From: Pseudescherichia sp032055545 | Lineage (GTDB): Bacteria; Pseudomonadota; Gammaproteobacteria; Enterobacterales; Enterobacteriaceae | Length of the DNA stretch: 64,000 bases | Assembly: GCA_032055545.1 (NCBI GenBank) | Contig: DAMBQR010000007.1 | Span: forward strand, 1-64,000 | Direction: 5' to 3' | Shown here: positions 61,573 to 64,000 of the stretch, piece by piece | Layout of the letters: each line of letters opens with the position of its first letter | How positions within the stretch are numbered: the first letter of the stretch is position 1 | Made by a program: the position numbers and the translations under genes | The notes under the pieces: model-generated | The model's input: the letters and a program-made list of their open reading frames with translations, nothing else | Databases searched by the model: none | Told to the model about the DNA's origin: nothing

Positions 61573-62583
61573 CTACGGCATCTCCGGCGGGGTGATACCG
61601 AAGTGGTTCCAGGCTCTTACCGTCGCCATACGCCCACGCGGGGTGCGCTGTAAAAAGCCCTGCTGGATCAGGTACGGCTCCAGCACGTCCTCGATGGTTT
61701 CACGCTCCTCACCGATGGCCGCTGCAAGGTTATCTAACCCTACCGGGCCGCCAAAGAACTTATCGATCACCGCCAGCAGCAGCTTGCGGTCCATATAGTC
61801 AAAGCCTTCGGCGTCTACGTTCAGCATATCCAGCGCCTGGGCAGCCACGTCTGCGGAAATGGTTCCGTCATGCTTCACCTCAGAGAAGTCTCGCACGCGC
61901 CTGAGCAGGCGGTTGGCGATACGCGGCGTCCCCCGGGAGCGGCGAGCCACTTCCAGCGCCCCCTCCTCGCTCATCTCCAGCCCCATAAAGCGCGCGCTGC
62001 GCCCGACGATATGCTGGAGATCGGGCACCTGATAAAACTCCAGGCGCTGCACGATACCGAAACGATCGCGCAGCGGCGAGGTCAGGGACCCCGCACGGGT
62101 GGTAGCACCGATAAGCGTAAAGGGTGGCAGGTCGATTTTAATCGAGCGTGCCGCCGGGCCTTCACCGATCATGATATCCAGCTGGTAATCCTCCATGGCC
62201 GGATAGAGCACCTCTTCCACTACCGGTGACAGACGGTGGATCTCATCGATAAACAGCACGTCGTGCGGCTCAAGGTTGGTGAGCATGGCGGCGAGATCCC
62301 CCGCCTTCTCCAGCACCGGACCAGAGGTGGTGCGCAGGTTAACGCCCATCTCGTTGGCAACAATGTTGGCGAGCGTGGTTTTACCCAGGCCCGGCGGGCC
62401 AAAGATCAGCAGGTGGTCAAGAGCATCGCCACGCAGCTTGGCCGCCTGGATAAAGATCTCCATCTGGGAGCGCACCTGCGGCTGGCCAATGTACTCGTCG
62501 AGCAGCTTAGGACGGATTGCGCGGTCGATGACCTCTTCCTGGGTAACGCTGCCTGCTGATACCAGGCGGTCTGCTTCTATCAT
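61573..62583 (-). CDS. ruvB: Holliday junction branch migration ATPase RuvB
   Basis: Hexameric AAA+ motor that, with RuvA, drives branch migration of Holliday junctions. It is 336 residues, the E. coli length. Walker A is FGPPGLGKTTLANI near residue 60, Walker B is LFIDEIHRLSP, sensor 1 is IGATTRAGSL, and the arginine finger lies in SLTSPLRDRFGI. The C-terminal winged helix follows. It starts eight bases after ruvA, under LexA control from the box upstream of ruvA. Confidence 0.98.
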   Translation of the reverse strand: MIEADRLVSAGSVTQEEVIDRAIRPKLLDEYIGQPQVRSQMEIFIQAAKLRGDALDHLLIFGPPGLGKTTLANIVANEMGVNLRTTSGPVLEKAGDLAAMLTNLEPHDVLFIDEIHRLSPVVEEVLYPAMEDYQLDIMIGEGPAARSIKIDLPPFTLIGATTRAGSLTSPLRDRFGIVQRLEFYQVPDLQHIVGRSARFMGLEMSEEGALEVARRSRGTPRIANRLLRRVRDFSEVKHDGTISADVAAQALDMLNVDAEGFDYMDRKLLLAVIDKFFGGPVGLDNLAAAIGEERETIEDVLEPYLIQQGFLQRTPRGRMATVRAWNHFGITPPEMP

Positions 62584-62591
62584 CCTTTACC

Positions 62592-63203
62592 TCACATCGC
62601 GGCGCGGAGCGCTTCACGAATAAGTGTTTCACTGCTGGCATCCGGGCGTGCCAGCTTACTGACCATGCGGCTGGCTTCCTGCGGCTTGTAGCCCAGCGCC
62701 ACCAGCGCAGCAACGGCTTCCTGTTCGGCGTCGTCCGCCGACGGACCCGCGGGCGACGTCAGCACCAGATCCGCCGCCGGGGTAAAGAGATCGCCATGCA
62801 GGCCTTTGAAGCGGTCTTTCATCTCGACAATCAGTCGCTCGGCGGTCTTTTTACCGATGCCGGGCAGCTTCACCAGCGCGGCCGGCTCTTCGCGCTCCAC
62901 GGCGTTAACGAACTGCTGCGCCGACATGCCTGAGAGGATCGCCAGCGCCAGCTTCGGCCCGACGCCGTTGGTTTTGATCAGCTCTTTAAACAGGGTGCGC
63001 TCCTGTTTGTTGTTGAAGCCGTACAGCAGCTGGGCATCTTCACGTACCACAAAGTGGGTGAAGACGATCGCTTCCTGTCCGGCGTCCGGTAGCTCATAGA
63101 AGCAGGTCATCGGCATATGCACTTCATAGCCTACGCCGTTGGTCTCCAGCAGTACCAGCGGGGGTTGTTTCTCGACAATAATGCCTCTGAGTCTGCCTAT
63201 CAC
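62592..63203 (-). CDS. ruvA: Holliday junction recognition protein RuvA
   Basis: Tetrameric junction-binding subunit that loads RuvB. The 203-residue protein has the N-terminal OB fold (MIGRLRGIIVEKQPPLVLLE), two helix-hairpin-helix motifs (TNGVGPKLALAIL and LPGIGKKTAERLIVEMKD, about residues 70-125), and domain III (AVAALVALGYKPQEASRMV), which contacts RuvB. ruvA and ruvB form one SOS operon. The E. coli gene yebB, between ruvA and ruvC, is absent. Confidence 0.98.
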   Translation of the reverse strand: MIGRLRGIIVEKQPPLVLLETNGVGYEVHMPMTCFYELPDAGQEAIVFTHFVVREDAQLLYGFNNKQERTLFKELIKTNGVGPKLALAILSGMSAQQFVNAVEREEPAALVKLPGIGKKTAERLIVEMKDRFKGLHGDLFTPAADLVLTSPAGPSADDAEQEAVAALVALGYKPQEASRMVSKLARPDASSETLIREALRAAM

Positions 63204-63246
63204 GTTTCGCTCCTGCGCTATCGGCTAAAATTTTCTCTATGATATA

Positions 63247-63279
63247 AAAAAGGCTGGATACATATCCAGCCTCTTTTTT
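63247..63279. terminator. ruvC terminator containing the ruvAB LexA box
   Basis: AGGCTGGATA and TATCCAGCCT form a stem with T runs on both sides, so it can end ruvC on the minus strand three bases after its stop. The same sequence contains the LexA operator of ruvAB, listed separately. Confidence 0.85.
63254..63269 (-). promoter_or_regulatory. LexA (SOS) box of ruvAB
   Basis: CTGGATACATATCCAG is a CTGG-N8-CCAG variant of the LexA site and nearly equals the known E. coli ruvA operator, CTGGATATCTATCCAG. It lies 50 bases upstream of ruvA, just before a TATCAT -10-like hexamer. Confidence 0.85.
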
Positions 63280-63281
63280 AT

Positions 63282-63803
63282 TTAACGTAACCGCCCTCGC
63301 GCAAGATTGAGTCGGGTTTCACTCATCTGCATGGCGTTTTGGCTGACGTGGCAGTGGGTAATGGCTATGGCTAACGCATCGGCGGCGTCCGCCTGCGGGT
63401 TAGCAGGCAGCTTGAGTAGGGTTCGCACCATGTGCTGCACCTGACTCTTCTCTGCGCTGCCGATACCGACCACCGTCTGCTTCACCTGGCGGGCGGCATA
63501 CTCAAAGACCGGCAGATCCTGGTTTACCGCTGCCACAATCGCCACCCCGCGCGCCTGCCCCAGCTTTAGCGCCGAGTCGGCGTTTTTCGCCATAAAGACC
63601 TGCTCAATGGCGAAAAAGTCGGGCTGGAACTGGGTGATGATCTCCGACACGCCCGCATAAATCAGCTTCAGGCGCGACGGGAGATCGTCAACCTTGGTAC
63701 GGATACAGCCGCTGCCAAGGTAGGTGAGCTGTCTGCCGACCTGGCGGATCACGCCGTAGCCGGTGATGCGTGAGCCGGGATCAATACCAAGAATGATTGA
63801 CAC
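63282..63803 (-). CDS. ruvC: Holliday junction resolvase RuvC
   Basis: Dimeric endonuclease that cuts Holliday junctions symmetrically. The four acidic catalytic residues are visible: GIDPGSR near residue 7, FAIEQVFMAKNADS near 66, and PQADAADALAIAITH near 138-141. Two GTG codons are tandem at 63806 and 63803. The second gives six-base spacing to AGGAGG and 173 residues as in E. coli, so I use it. It has its own terminator before ruvAB. Confidence 0.97.
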   Translation of the reverse strand: MSIILGIDPGSRITGYGVIRQVGRQLTYLGSGCIRTKVDDLPSRLKLIYAGVSEIITQFQPDFFAIEQVFMAKNADSALKLGQARGVAIVAAVNQDLPVFEYAARQVKQTVVGIGSAEKSQVQHMVRTLLKLPANPQADAADALAIAITHCHVSQNAMQMSETRLNLARGRLR

Positions 63804-63836
63804 CACGCACCTCCTTTTTTACGGATTCAGACTGCA

Positions 63837-64000
63837 TCATTCGAGGGTTGCTGCAACCTCGTCAGAGATCTCACCGTTGTGGTAGACCTCCTGCACATCG
63901 TCGCAATCCTCCAGCATGTCGATCAGGCGCAGCAGCTTCGACGCGGTCTCGGCATCCATATCCGCTTTCGTGGATGGGATCATCGATACTTCAGCGTTGT
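63837..64000 (-). CDS. yebC: YebC-family protein, C-terminal fragment
   Basis: Only the last 54 codons or so are in the window; the gene continues past the right edge. The minus strand reads AEVSMIPSTKADMDAETASK, then LLRLIDMLEDCDDVQEVYHN and GEISDEVAATLE, closely matching E. coli YebC. The YebC/TACO1 family includes translation factors for polyproline and related stalls and proteins annotated as regulators. It lies 33 bases upstream of ruvC in the same direction. Confidence 0.95.
   Translation of the reverse strand, partial: NAEVSMIPSTKADMDAETASKLLRLIDMLEDCDDVQEVYHNGEISDEVAATLE

Overview
This window is core chromosome of a member of the Enterobacteriaceae. Almost every gene matches a named Escherichia coli or Salmonella gene in length, motifs and order. 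I place it near the Enterobacter / Lelliottia / Leclercia / Klebsiella group because min runs directly into rnd, an FtsI paralog sits between rlmA and cspC, and the REP elements resemble those I associate with that group. Sequence reading alone does not fix the genus. The record is a draft: N runs interrupt sdaA and cspC, and zwf carries a one-base frameshift.

Layout, left to right. 1-4.6 kb: the start of fadR, then dsbB, ycgN, ycgM, ycgL and minCDE; nhaB is missing between fadR and dsbB. 4.6-11.7 kb: rnd and fadD (both starting at UUG), yeaY, tsaB, yoaA, yoaB, yoaH. 11.8-18.6 kb: pabB-nudL, sdaA, pdeD, yoaE. 19-23.2 kb: manXYZ, yobD and mntP; mntP has two MntR boxes, a Fur-like site and a manganese riboswitch upstream. 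23.2-29.2 kb: rlmA, the PBP3 paralog, cspC-yobF, an added metallo-beta-lactamase-fold gene, yebO, mgrB and kdgR. 29.4-43.4 kb: yebQ, htpX, prc, proQ, msrC, letAB, rsmF, yebV, yebW, the SdsR/SraC antisense RNA pair and the yobA-yebZ-yebY copper operon. 43.5-49.3 kb: holE, exoX, ptrB, yebE, yebF, yebG, purT. 49.4-56.4 kb: eda, edd, zwf, hexR and pykA, the Entner-Doudoroff and lower glycolysis block with its regulator. 56.4-64 kb: lpxM, mepM, the znuA / znuCB zinc importer, ruvB, ruvA, ruvC and the 3' end of yebC.

Functional groupings are clear. Metal homeostasis appears three times: Mn export, Zn import and Cu handling. Envelope maintenance is represented by letAB, prc, mepM, lpxM, the PBP3 paralog and mgrB. 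SOS control is visible at yebG and ruvAB. Central carbon genes carry recognisable FadR, HexR and GntR operators.

I found no CRISPR array, insertion sequence, prophage, tRNA, rRNA or defence island, and nothing I can honestly call a new biological system. The items most worth checking are the zwf frameshift, the fadR-dsbB junction without nhaB, the LexA site built into the ruvC terminator, the stacked mntP control region, the active-site variant in the PBP3 paralog, and the AT-rich gap next to the added metallo-hydrolase gene.
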